From the NCBI GenBank assembly GCA_942159475.1, contig OW804102.1:29952873-30016872 (forward strand): a stretch of DNA of 64,000 nucleotides. The letters are read 5' to 3'. A program made the translations under genes and the position numbers. This DNA is from Sthenelais limicola (taxonomy: Eukaryota; Annelida; Polychaeta; Phyllodocida; Sigalionidae). Shown here in pieces: positions 11,836 to 21,698 of this stretch. The notes under the pieces were generated by a model, which saw only the letters and a list, made by a program, of their open reading frames with translations, did no database searches and was not told where the DNA came from. Within the stretch, counting starts at the first letter, position 1. Each line of letters starts with the position of its first letter.

Positions 11836-12248
11836 AGATCTATAAACATGCTTTATTTAAGCCTGATAGATTTTATGAATGAATGTAATAACAAATAATT
11901 TTGAAGAGCTTATGATACAACCTCGAAGCCACTTATCAATTCATTCAAGTTCAAATTCATCATTTGATATCTGAGGATAGATGTAATGAATGAGTGTACT
12001 CAGTGTTAGACATACCAAGGTATTGTGAAATATGAACTGCAGCTGGATCAGTGTGAAATATAATGGTAGGTTTGCTTAAGTTAAAGCTGGCATGGAAATG
12101 ATTCATGAATTAAAGTATTTGTTCTACAACTTGTTTCCTCAAGATATTCTTAAAAAAGCTTTTTATCATGGCGAATTCAGGATCACTCCAGATATAGTAC
12201 TTCCATATGAATGAATCTATTTTATAGTGTAAATGATTACAGTATTTG
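11836..12248. other. Unassigned non-coding stretch
   Basis: AT-rich intergenic or intronic sequence; nothing supported. Confidence 0.35.
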
Positions 12249-12437
12249 GGGCCTGTTGTATTTATAAGCTAAGGAAAGGAGAATTGTATAGGTAGAATTC
12301 TTACACCTTTTTACTTACTTTAGTGGGTAGGAATAGAAATGCATTGTGTGTTAAGGCTATTCCTACCAGCTGGGCATTTCGCATTGGAAGGATTCTGAAG
12401 TATTTCTGAATCCTTCCCTTAGCTTATGCAACAGGCC
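12249..12437 (+). mobile_element. Family M MITE, copy 1
   Basis: Left end GGGGCCTGTTGTA...TAAGCTAAGGAAAGGA and right end TCCTTCCCTTAGCTTATGCA then ACAGGCCCC are inverted repeats. The interior has GTGGGTAGGAATA and CTATTCCTACCAGCTGG, also complementary. A foldback element of about 190 bp; other copies lie at 29.65 kb and at the window's right edge. Confidence 0.8.
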
Positions 12438-12689
12438 CCTCCCAAGAAGAAGGCTGAGCCATCCAAGTCAAAGTAATGCCTCACTGGAAGTTATTCTGTA
12501 GTCTTCACTAAGATGTAAATTTGCCCACTAAACAGCATAACCAGCCACCTCCCCCGACGCTCTGACAGCTCTGACTAGGGTTAGGAAAGGAATAGGACTG
12601 GCTAGTGAATATCTATGTTCCTACTTCATACAAAAATACCGGAGTAACTTCTTTGTTCAGAGTAAATATATAGAGCTAGCGTATAACCA

Positions 12690-12950
12690 ATGCAGAACCA
12701 CTCTGCAATATTTCTGGTTGGGCAATTACCAGTAAAGTGATTAAATGTACTTACTCCAAAGGGTGACCTTCGAAATGTAAAGATGTATTTATCATAGCAT
12801 CTTTAGATTTTGTACATACATTCATTGAACTTAAGGCACTAAACCCTTCAAAAATCAGAAAATTCCAACGAAGAGATCTTATGAATAAATTATTTTGGAA
12901 AATATCACTTTTGCGATATGTGACTCATGTTCCTGGAACACATCACATAT
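12690..12950 (+). mobile_element. Family D MITE, left-truncated
   Basis: CAATATTTCTGGTTGGGCAA, TACCAGTAAAGTGATTAAAT and the right terminus TTTTGCGATATGTGACTCAT through AACACATCACATA match family D. The left terminus is missing. Confidence 0.7.
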
Positions 12951-13441
12951 ATTTTCGTTCATTTAGAATGTATTATTCTTTGGATCTGATACTGACAAAC
13001 AACCTTTCTTTCATATATGGAATTTGACAACACACAGATGAAAATTCGACATATTTGGTTTATCCTGGGGCTATTATACACATCTTAGATAAGATTAATT
13101 AAGATGAATTAAGATTTAATCGATCAGTGTTTGCCAGCATGTCAGCATAATAAATAGGATTGATACTGCAAAATGCATGTTTATGAGTACTTCAGCAGGT
13201 CGTCAGAATATTACTGTGGACTTTTATGCAGCCCTGTGGCAAGGACAATCATACAGAATCCTCCAGAATGTTGGTCAAATGACTTTTAGAAAATAATGGA
13301 ACAACACGTGAAAATGATTTAGTTATTGACCGATGTAAGCTGGGAATACAGCTTTAATTAATGTAACATTGATGATTTCATAGAGACACCCCCCCCCCCC
13401 CCCCGCCCGCTTCCCCAGTAAATTTGCTCACTCCATCACTG
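12951..13441. other. Unassigned stretch with poly-C run
   Basis: A run of about 15 C followed by GCCCGC lies near 13389-13410. No other supported feature. Confidence 0.45.
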
Positions 13442-13670
13442 GGGTCAGACCTTTAGAAAATGTACAATTGGCACCTCTACACATTTACTACTATCTGCAA
13501 AATTAGACTAAACAATGATGAATACTATGTATGGTTAAATATATTTTGTGTTGTATTGCTAACAAAAACTGTCTGGCTATGCTGAACTGTATTTTGAAAC
13601 TTGATTTTGTCTTAAATTAGGGTTATTTGAGAGGTCTGTTTAAGACAAATTGTACATTTTTTTAGCGATC
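13442..13670 (+). mobile_element. Family A MITE, A2 variant
   Basis: Starts GGGTCAGACCTTTAGAAAAT and has GTACAATTGGCACCTCTACA. The right end ACAAATTGTACATTTTTTTA is degraded. It lies only 38 bp downstream of the SUEL exon's splice donor, so it is intronic if that exon is real. Confidence 0.8.
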
Positions 13671-13707
13671 TATTCCTACTAATATACTGGTTGTAAGGCC
13701 CACCTAC

Positions 13708-13998
13708 CTCTGACACATGTATAGGATGCTTCCATGTAACCTTTGAGGTCACCAGGACAGGGCTGTAGTTTATCCAGCACAGCATCAGGCTGTACAAAGC
13801 TACACTTGTGTCTGCCTGAACATTTACTGTCTATGTAAGGTAAGATGTTCTCCTTGCATCCAACGTAACCGTAATCCCTCTGGAGACAACGCCCCAGCCG
13901 CATACGTCCGTACTCGGCTGTCTGCATCATCACCACCTCGTCACTGCCACAACTGGCGTTGAATACCTCAAAAGGACAGAACTCCTGAAGTGGTGGCT
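13708..13998 (-). CDS. SUEL/Gal_lectin domain exon of an unidentified host gene
   Basis: A 291-base minus-strand exon bounded by TTACATTGCAG at the 5' side (AG ends at 13999) and a GTAGGT donor starting at 13707. It begins with two bases of a codon and leaves one, so it is a symmetrical phase 1-1 exon, the class usual for shuffled extracellular modules. The 96 complete codons spell one SUEL (rhamnose/galactose-binding lectin) domain. Visible are FNASCGSDEV, an AEYGRM strand, and nine cysteines including GRC, VGC, SKC, KCSF and QPC, closing with YMEASYTCV. SUEL domains occur in secreted lectins, EVA-1 and latrophilins; the rest of this protein is not visible, so its identity stays open. It is probably extracellular. 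No start, stop or other certain exon is seen, and the flanking introns are filled with MITEs. Confidence 0.85.
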
Positions 13999-14157
13999 CT
14001 GCAATGTAAAAATATGAGAAAAAGGTTAAGTTTCCGTGTTTTTATTTGATTTGTTCTTGGATAGTTTTTTTTCAGTTATTCAACAGGCTTCTGTCTAAAC
14101 CTAGGGTCGGGTGGTTCATAAGAATAAGAGGTACTTAGTATATATACGGTAAAGTGT

Positions 14158-14347
14158 GGGTTCCATTGTCGCACTACTTCTTCCGTTTCTTTTATTTGGT
14201 CCTGCTACTTTTAGAAGCGGGAGCAAGTAGCGGGAAGTAGCCGTTTTAATACAAGCATGTTTTATTTGAAACAGCTATTTCCCCTTACTACTAAAGTAGC
14301 GGGACGAAAGGAACTAGAGCGGGAGAAGTAGTGGGGCAATGGAACCC
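14158..14347. mobile_element. Family F MITE, copy 1
   Basis: Left end GGGTTCCATTGTCGCACTAC and right end GTAGTGGGGCAATGGAACCC are inverted repeats. The interior is a run of complementary short blocks (CTACTTTTAGAAGCGGGAGC and AAGTAGCGGGA), so the whole element can fold on itself. Related copies lie at 50.9, 62.6 and 63.0 kb. Confidence 0.8.
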
Positions 14348-14802
14348 AAATTAAGAGATAGCTTCTTAAATATTGACCTTGATTATTTAAGTTCCATAAC
14401 CACCAACATTATTTTGTTAAACAAAATTTCTGAGGGAATGTTGAAATAAGTATAATAGATATATGAATAAAATAAAATAAATATTGTTATTATCATGCTT
14501 ATCATTCTCTGTTGATGAATGACACAAGTCGTTAAACCTTTGACATGGTGTTGTAGTTATTGGACATGGTTTCAAACCTTCAGACGTTTCACAGGAAAAA
14601 TTGCCATCTTAGATATGTGAAAGATGGGGTAAACACGATTATTTGGCGACATGGCAGAGCTTCAGGTGGATGATCATTGTGGCAGAGGTATTGCACTGAT
14701 GCACTTATAGGAATAAACCAATCAGTCAATGGGTGCAGTGCACTATATATGATTCTGTGTTAAGCCACTCTTAGAGGCCTTGTAACTTTCTCTTAGCAAC
14801 AG
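14348..14802. other. Unassigned non-coding stretch
   Basis: Near 14735-14752, GGGTGCAGTGCACTATATAT resembles a family G terminus, suggesting an outer or earlier G copy. Otherwise nothing is supported. Confidence 0.35.
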
Positions 14803-14994
14803 TTGCATTGCACTATATACGATTATTTTCCGAGACTAGTCTGAGAGAACTCGGATTCTGAGAGACCTCTTATCTAGCTCAAATTCGTGAGTTTCAATGC
14901 AACAACCCTCGTATCATAAAGCCCTCGTAGTCAAAACTTTAAGAGGGTGTTACTAGGCCTATAAGGCACGATCTGATCGTGTATAGTGCAATAC
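14803..14994. mobile_element. Family G MITE, copy 1
   Basis: Left end TGCATTGCACTATATACGAT and right end ATCGTGTATAGTGCAATAC are inverted repeats. Inside are the palindrome AGACTAGTCT and a CTCGTATCATAAAGCCCTCG block, both shared with 31172-31340. Confidence 0.75.
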
Positions 14995-15056
14995 ACTCAA
15001 GGTCTAACCTGCCCTGATTCTGTACTAGTAGCGAGGCCAACCTTTTTTTTTTTTTT

Positions 15057-15413
15057 AACAAATTTTATTGGATCCATTCTCATACAATGATAATTCCATG
15101 GTAGTCCAGAAAACATATAATGTTATCTCATAATAAATAAAATATTTTAATTATTTAAGTTGAGTCATTTATACATTAAGGGTTTCAAAATACCTTGTTG
15201 TTATAGGTTACAAGTTTCAGTTGGTGAATACATCGGGTACCTCTACTGAGGAAAATACATACCTACAATAAACACATAGATTTTTTTGTTGTTTTTTCTC
15301 CTCAAAATTATAACATAGTCCGCCACATGACAGATAAAAGACACGTCGCATGCAAGATATTATATACATTTGATTTGATTTGCTCAAGCAAATGATAGGG
15401 ACATGTTTTAGAA
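15057..15413 (-). other. LINE 3' UTR
   Basis: Sequence between the ORF2 stop and the A tail. The terminal part, reading AATAAAATTTG on the minus strand, and an internal AGGAGAAAAAAC block have counterparts in the fragment at 25303-25650, marking it as family 3' UTR. Confidence 0.65.
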
Positions 15414-16256
15414 TCAACCATACCAATCATCAGTTGATTTAAGATGACTTTTTATGTTATCCCAGGATTTCAAACGAATAATAGACGGAAGACTATTCCA
15501 TAAGGTTGGTCCAATATAGTGAGGGGATCGCACTACTTTCTCTAGTTTTGGTACCATGACCTTCATCACCGGTCCTTCGTTTAATCTAGTAATCACTGGT
15601 ATATCACTTAGGTTTTTCTTATCCAGTCGTTTTCTATACATTATTTGCATAAGTGCAATCTTTGAACGTTTTTCTAGAGAATCGATCCGACATTCGTTAC
15701 ACAATTCAATTTTATCCCTAGGGTCATTGAAATATACAGTTTTTACTGCATTATATATGATTCGCTGAAGCTTTGTTCTTATGTCAACGCTAGCCATAGA
15801 TGCGAAAAGATTACCGTACTCTAGTAAGGACAAGATATGGCTTTTTACTATTATCTTTGCCATTTTTACAGTGAGATACTTTCTTATACGCTGAAACTGT
15901 AGTAGCTTATACATGGCTGATGATTTCATTTTTATCAAATGACCTTTCATGGTTAATTTATCGTCGATCTTGAAACCGAGATAGTTCACTACTCTTGTTT
16001 TTACAACCTCCTGGCCTTTTAGATATATTTTTGCCAGGTTATCAAATTTTACCTTTTTCAATCTATTAGTCGTTCCCAATAGTTGTATCTGGCATTTTTT
16101 TACATTTAGATTAAGCATGTTATCCAACATCCACTTGTTAATTGAGTTCATAACCAGCTGGGTGTGGATCATACATTTGTTTAGATCTGGGCCAGTTATA
16201 CTGACCGCAGTATCATCTGCGTAAAGAGTCAGATTTACATTCATATCAGGGGCGGC
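15414..16256 (-). pseudogene. LINE ORF2, C-terminal part (RT motif C to end)
   Basis: This continues the reverse transcriptase of the ORF2 beginning at 20991. It resumes a few residues before the catalytic YADD box (16212-16223), followed by the thumb region with NYLGFKID, KSHILSLLEYGN and the C-terminal segment containing GPTLWNSLPS, which is conserved in CR1/Jockey-type LINEs. It stops with TDDWYG. The 46 or so codons open upstream of it belong to the inserted sequence, so this part has no start of its own. Frame is intact apart from the insertion, implying the element was coding-competent until it was split. Confidence 0.85.
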
Positions 16257-16928
16257 GATTAGATTTTTTATACAAGAGGATCCCGAGTGACACGGCACCT
16301 GCCGTCCGATGCGGGAAAGGTGAGAGAATACTACGTCTGCTGCCTGGCTGTACGGGCGTCGCACGAGGAAGGCAGTCTTCAGCTTTAACACCTACCGCTG
16401 GTCTAGTGTGCCCGGCGGCTGCGCTAGCTTTTTTGTACAGCTGTATTACATGTTTTCGCGCGAGGGGGCTGTATTCCCTTCAATTGGGATCTAAAATAGC
16501 CAGGCGGTGTACATTTCTCTATTTATACTCACAGTATTACAAATACCTCTAATATAGAAGGATGGCCTTATACTTAGAATACCTAGATTTGAAATATCGG
16601 CCCTGTAGAAGCGGTAATATCCATGCAGAAAAGTTGGTTATTTTCAGATCTTGTTTACTAGTAAATCGCTTTCTTTCCTCTGTACATAGCATCCTTTGTT
16701 GTATTAGGACATGTTATGAATGTCAAGACTATATGTATCTAAAATTTTACCACATTACAAGGTCTTTTAAAAAGTGTTAAGATTCATGAATCATGCGTCC
16801 ATGCTTGTGCATAGGAGGCACATCCCGCCGCGCGTCCGGGAAATGCGTCCTGATTCGCACAACTCCTCTTGCTCCTCCCGCGCAAGCTGAGCGGCCGTCT
16901 GGCTTTGGACACAAACAGTATAATAATA

Positions 16929-17407
16929 ACCGTATTTTATCAATAGAACGCCAGGACCCAAATAAACGCCTGCCCTGAAAAAAAACGCTGGGTCCAGATA
17001 AAGCCTTATTGACATAAGAGATGGAGAGATGGAGGGATGGATGGAGGGAGGGAGGGAAGGAGAGAGAGAGATAGAGAGAGAGAGGGAGAGGGAGAGGGGG
17101 GGTGAGAGAGAGAGGACAGAGAGAGGGAGACAGAGAGAGGGAGAGAGAGAGGGGGGAGAGGGGGAGTGAGAGAGAGAGGACACAGAGAGATAGAGAGAGA
17201 GGACACAGAGAGAGGGAGAGAAAGAGAGAGAGAGAGGCCGCCTATAATTAATTTATTTTGAGAGAGAGGGGCCGCCTATAATTATGTTTTATTTTGAACT
17301 TCATGAATGAATTCATTTTGGACTCCAACTGTTCCTTTACTCTAGCTCTGCTTAAAATTATAAGAAAAAAAATAAAAGCCTGGGCGTTTTATCGGTGAAA
17401 TACGGTA
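16929..17407. mobile_element. Family U inverted-repeat element
   Basis: The left end ACCGTATTTTATCAATAGAA and the right end GGCGTTTTATCGGTGAAATA then CGGTA are imperfect inverted repeats, followed inward by ACGCCAGGACCC and complementary CCTGGGCG blocks. The interior is filled by GA-rich simple sequence. Non-autonomous, no coding capacity. Confidence 0.7.
17019..17237. repeat. GAGA/GGAGG purine-rich simple repeat
   Basis: Over 200 bases of GA-rich sequence with GGATGGAGGGAGGGAGG, then (GA)n and GGGGGGTGAGAGAGAG phrases. The minus-strand Ser/Leu/Pro open frames here are artefacts. Confidence 0.9.
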
Positions 17408-17535
17408 CTTTTCATTTAGTGTTATACCTTGCGCCAGTTAAACTTACGTCGCCAAACTTGCGTCGGCATGACAACGCGCTACAGTTCCGTAGGTAATGTC
17501 ACTGACATATCTTTGATCAAACAGTTTCAATTAAT

Positions 17536-17590
17536 TACCGTATTTCATCAATAGAACGCCAGGGCCCAAAATAAATGCCTGCCCTGAACA
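17536..17590 (+). repeat. Family U left-end fragment
   Basis: TACCGTATTTCATCAATAGA, ACGCCAGGGCCCAAAATAAA and TGCCTGCCCTGAA repeat the left 55 bases of the element at 16929. Confidence 0.7.
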
Positions 17591-18761
17591 TAGAGATACA
17601 TGTTTGTTATCAAACATGACTTGAAATCAAGACTTGTACAAGTATATCATGCAGTAATAAATATTGATTTGATGTTATGCTTATTCTGCTTAGATCCGCC
17701 ACTTTTTTTTATCTGCCCCTGCGTGGCTGTGGACTATATACACAATTTGGGAAGCCTGTGGCAAATATTTCAATCTTATTTGCAAGGCAACGCCTCAATT
17801 CGTTCATGGTTTTTTTTAGAAAAATAACATTTTCACGTTTTCTTGTATACCGACCAAAATATCATTCCCACAGGTTTGTGCATATTAAATCATTTGTAGA
17901 CAACAAAATTACTGTTCATTTGATGTATAACACCTTATTGTACCCCCAATAGCTTAGAAGTTACAGCTTTCGGTAAACAAAAAATAGTGTCGGAAATTAT
18001 TTTAAATATCGGTGAATCGGCAGTGAAATCGGTCCCATAACTTTCAATGACAGTTTGTTGATATAACATTATGAAACTACAAATATTTCATGCAGCTTGG
18101 ACGCTAGTAGGCTTGAATATAATACAACCAATCATTCTCAATACATGGTACTTCTTGTCATAGGCTCCCTATTGTGTGACTTGTTCTCACCAGGTGGCTG
18201 GCGGCACTTGTTTTTCACTAGGTGGTGTGACAGGTCACTGCATTGCATTTATAATTTCTTTAACAATAAAGGTACCGCTAATACACTAATGTGGCATTCA
18301 TGCACTATAGATATTGTCCAACAAATACTTATGAATATCATAAGTGATATTCTTCTAGAGTTTATATGTATAATGTATGTTGGGAATCGACCTGATCAAA
18401 ACACCCACATAACTGTACATATGATTGTGGCTACTCAGCTGGGAGGGTCTAAACTCACCAACCATCCAAATGATTCATACACAGAGGTATGTGAACATAC
18501 TGATGATAAATGATGAATAAAAGGACGCAACCTATGCTGTTGTACCTTTAAAAGCTATCTGGGCTGTAGATGTTCAACCTAAGGTTGCCTTCAGTTTGCT
18601 ACTCTGACTGAACATATTAGGCAAACAGTACTTCATGGTAATGGTAGAGGAGTAAATTTATACTAACAAATTTTCATAATAACAATTAGCAAATATTTAA
18701 GTTGATCCCAAGTAATCTGAGCCCCACCCACAATACCCTACCTGCCCTAGGCATACTAAAA
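17591..18761. other. Unassigned interior of the insertion
   Basis: Two overlapping open frames near 17600-17950 and one at 18097-18513 have no family resemblance or splice context. I would not call any a gene. Confidence 0.35.
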
Positions 18762-18892
18762 TGTGCAGCCAAATGTGCAACCAAAGTGCAGCCGAATGTG
18801 CAACCAAAGTGCAACCAAAGTGCAGCCGAGCCAAAGTGCAGCCATTGTGCAGCCGGATGTGCAAGGCTGGCTTACACTGGCTGCACTTTTCC
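18762..18892. repeat. Tandem GTGCAGCC-type minisatellite with inverted ends
   Basis: About ten irregular units of 10-12 bases alternating GTGCAGCC and GTGCAACC with AAA spacers. The outer ends ATGTGCAGCCA and TGGCTGCACTT are inverted copies, so the block may be the terminus of a foldback transposon that caused the interruption of ORF2. Confidence 0.6.
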
Positions 18893-18954
18893 CTGAATCC
18901 GGATGTAGTCCATGGCCGTGCAAGGGCTGCGCATCCTAAGTGCATCAGCGCAAC

Positions 18955-20991
18955 CTGGGATAGGTCGTTGATATATATTAGAAATACTATCGGGCCAATA
19001 TGACTACCTTGGGGTACGCCTCTGTTTATAACAATGCGGTCAGACACATAATTATTTATAGTTGTTCTTTGGGCCCTGTTATGGAGATAGTTCATGATGA
19101 TTTTGATCAAGGAGGGATTTAACTTATAATAGACCATTTTGTCATATAGAATTTTGTGGTCGATACAGATAAAGGCTTTCGATATGTCGTAGAAGGATGC
19201 TACTGTCAGCTGTCCATTATTAATACCATGTATTATGGGTGACAGAAAATCAAAAAAGCTTAGATTAGTTGAGTGGTTAGCTCTAAAACCTCCTTGAGAG
19301 GGACCAAATAGTTCATTCGTCTCCATATGATCGACTAAGGCAGTACATATGATTTTTTCGAGTATCTTAGATAGGGTCGGAACTATGGCGATAGGTCTCA
19401 AGTTATTAAAGTATCTCAGGTTTCCCTCTTTGGGGATAGGTGTAATTGTGTACTCTTTCCACTCCCCTGGCATAACACCTGTGGCCATACAACGCTTCAT
19501 CAATAGAGTGACATGGGGTGTGAGCTGTTGTAGGAATAATTTTAGTATCTTAGTGTTTATCCAACTAAGGCCACAGCTTTTGGAAGTATCAATATCATTT
19601 ATCAGATCTTCAATTTTCTCGTTAGTAATAAGAGTTTTTGTGGACATCATTAGTTTCGGTGCATCATCAAGATAATTCACGTGAGATTGGGACGACTCCC
19701 TATCAGTTGAACCAAATTTGCTGAAAAACTCATTTAGCTTATTAGAAGCTTCAAGACCATTTATTTCTCGATTATCATGTATAAAGGAAGTTGGTAGAGA
19801 TTTAGAACCTTTCCCGAAAAGATCGTTTATGTTTCTCCAAAATTTTTTGCTATTATTAGCAGAATTTTGTAGGTTTGTTCGGATGGATTCCCTTTTCTGT
19901 TGTTTGATTTGTTTACTGATTTCTCTCCTAAGAGCAACAGCCTGTTTAAAATATTCATCAGAGTTGTATCTCCTTGATTTTTTGAACAGCTTGTCACGGT
20001 CCCTTATTTTCTTTAAGACAACGTTTGGTAATTTGAAGCTACCCTTTCTTACAGTTCTTATTTCCTCAACAGGACAGCAACGATCTAAGTACTTTATAAT
20101 ACATGATTTCATATTGGTCCAGATTTCCTCTGTGGATTTCATAGCATCCCCAAAGCTAAATTCTACATCACGATACGGTTGTAAGTAGTTTTCAAGATGA
20201 GCTTCATTCAGCTTATTATACCTTCGACCCTTACGTACATCTCTGTGAACCTGTTCCTTTCCTTTTTTAAATTGTGAAAGGAGACATAGATGGTCAGAGA
20301 TATTTACATTTAGCACCCTGGATGATAAGATATGCGGATGGTCCGTGAACATAACATCGATTAAGGTACCAGTATTACCTGAGTATCTAGTAGGTTTATC
20401 GATACATGAAACAAGGTTAAAGTCAGATAACATTGAGACAAAATCATTTGCCTTTGGCTCTTTCTTGTCCAGTAAGTTGATATTAATATCACCGCAAAGA
20501 AAAATATTATGATGTTTTGACATTTCTTTTAGGCCTGAGATTGATGACCTTAACTCATTTATGAACAGGGCTTTGTCGCCCGACGGCGGGCGATATAGGT
20601 TCAGTAAGCAAAACTTCCTTCTCAATTCTGGTTTTACCTCAAGACATTGTAACTCTATGTTGCGATTACAGATATTTAGGACATTATATTTCCATTTATC
20701 AACTGTACAGTCATCTCTAAAGAGGCAACATAGCCCTCCTCCATTCTTTTTTACAGCTGGGTCATCGGATTTACGATCATACCTGCATATACTATAATTT
20801 GAGTCGAGGAGAACATGAGAATCGAAGTCGGAGTTATTCAGCCATGTTTCTTGGATACACAATATTTTTACAAATCTACAGAGAAGAGTACTATGGAGCT
20901 CATATACTTTGTTTCTTATCGATCTGATATTCATTGATAATATTCCCATGCCCTTGAGCTCAGATAGACATTGCGGATTATCCGATTCCAT
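18955..20991 (-). pseudogene. LINE ORF2, N-terminal part (APE endonuclease + RT fingers/palm)
   Basis: Starts at the ATG at 20991 and encodes 679 LINE residues before foreign sequence takes over. Residues 15-240 are an apurinic-like endonuclease for nicking the target: MNIRS, IQETWL (46-51), NLYRPPSGDK (131-140), CGDININL (166-173), IDVMFTD (211-217) and the catalytic SDH (232-234). After a basic linker, the reverse transcriptase begins near 455: PIPK (518-521), NLRPIAI (530-536), GFRANHST (568-575), motif A with YDISKAF (Asp602) and motif B GVPQGS (658-663). One oddity is that the Asp normally following KAF is Ile. Motif C (YADD) lies beyond the insertion, so neither half can make a full polymerase. 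Confidence 0.88.
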
Positions 20992-21698
20992 CACGTTGGA
21001 AGGCTATAAACACATACAATGCATGACAATCTTTGTATTGAGGTCTAAATGAGACCGCGAGGCAGGCTATATACCAAGAGTCGGGGTAGCGGTGCGTAAA
21101 AACAAGAGGAGTAATGTATAAAAACAGATATGGCCATAATAGGCTATCGAACATATGGGCACGTCGAGCGTAAACTCAGAACAACAACACACTTTATGTA
21201 CGGTTGTGCTTCAACCAGGACATCATGACTTTCAGTAATACACACGTAATGGGAACTAAACATATATACATAAAGAGAGGCTTCTACTTACAGTAATATG
21301 GTAATCCAAACCAGAAAGCACTTTTACGCTAGCCTTAAACTTGCGAGATGGCCGAGTAGGCCGCCATGTTGGGTCTGCATGTGCGCCCGCAGAACACAGT
21401 ATTATCAAAAAATGAAAACGTACTAATTACTCATTAATTACCTAACAATATTAGGTCAACCTATTGGGTTATAATTTACCAGGTATACTAGTAATTATTA
21501 GTCTACTCATTCAGTCAAGAATAACTGAAAAGTGTCGGTGATATTTTCTGCCGACCACTTCCGGAAGTAGCGTGGTTTTGTTTACTACACGTGTTTTAAG
21601 GTGGGAGCGATGTTATCAACTTTTAACCTCTAAGAAACATACAATGGAAATAATTACGGGCATGACAACTATACACAGACGATCAATATGGTAAGTAC
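20992..21698 (-). other. Spacer between LINE ORF1 and ORF2
   Basis: About 700 bases with scattered stops in all frames. It contains AACATGGCGG-type and other GC-richer phrases near 21350-21390 on the minus strand, reminiscent of a LINE promoter or 5' UTR. An internal promoter, or a boundary between two elements, are both possible. Confidence 0.45.

Larger units (their letters stand above)
16257..18954. mobile_element. 2.7 kb insertion splitting LINE ORF2
   Basis: The LINE frame stops after INDLSQ (18955) and resumes at AAPDMN (16256), exactly where an uninterrupted reverse transcriptase would run into YADD, so everything between is extra. It holds an inverted-repeat element with CCGTATTT ends (16929-17407), a GAGA tract, a second partial copy of that element, unassigned sequence at 17.6-18.75 kb and a tandem GTGCAGCC-type repeat at its far end. 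I see no convincing terminal repeats or target duplication for the insertion as a whole. It may be several events plus a rearrangement. Confidence 0.65.

Noticed and set aside
15217..15426. 69-codon minus-strand frame downstream of ORF2
   Set aside because: Lies in the LINE 3' UTR in a different frame; no conserved motif.
16791..17206. Ser/Leu/Pro-rich minus-strand frames
   Set aside because: Produced by the GA simple repeat inside the family U element.
18097..18513. 138-codon plus-strand frame inside the LINE insertion
   Set aside because: No family resemblance, AT-driven composition, no splice or promoter context.
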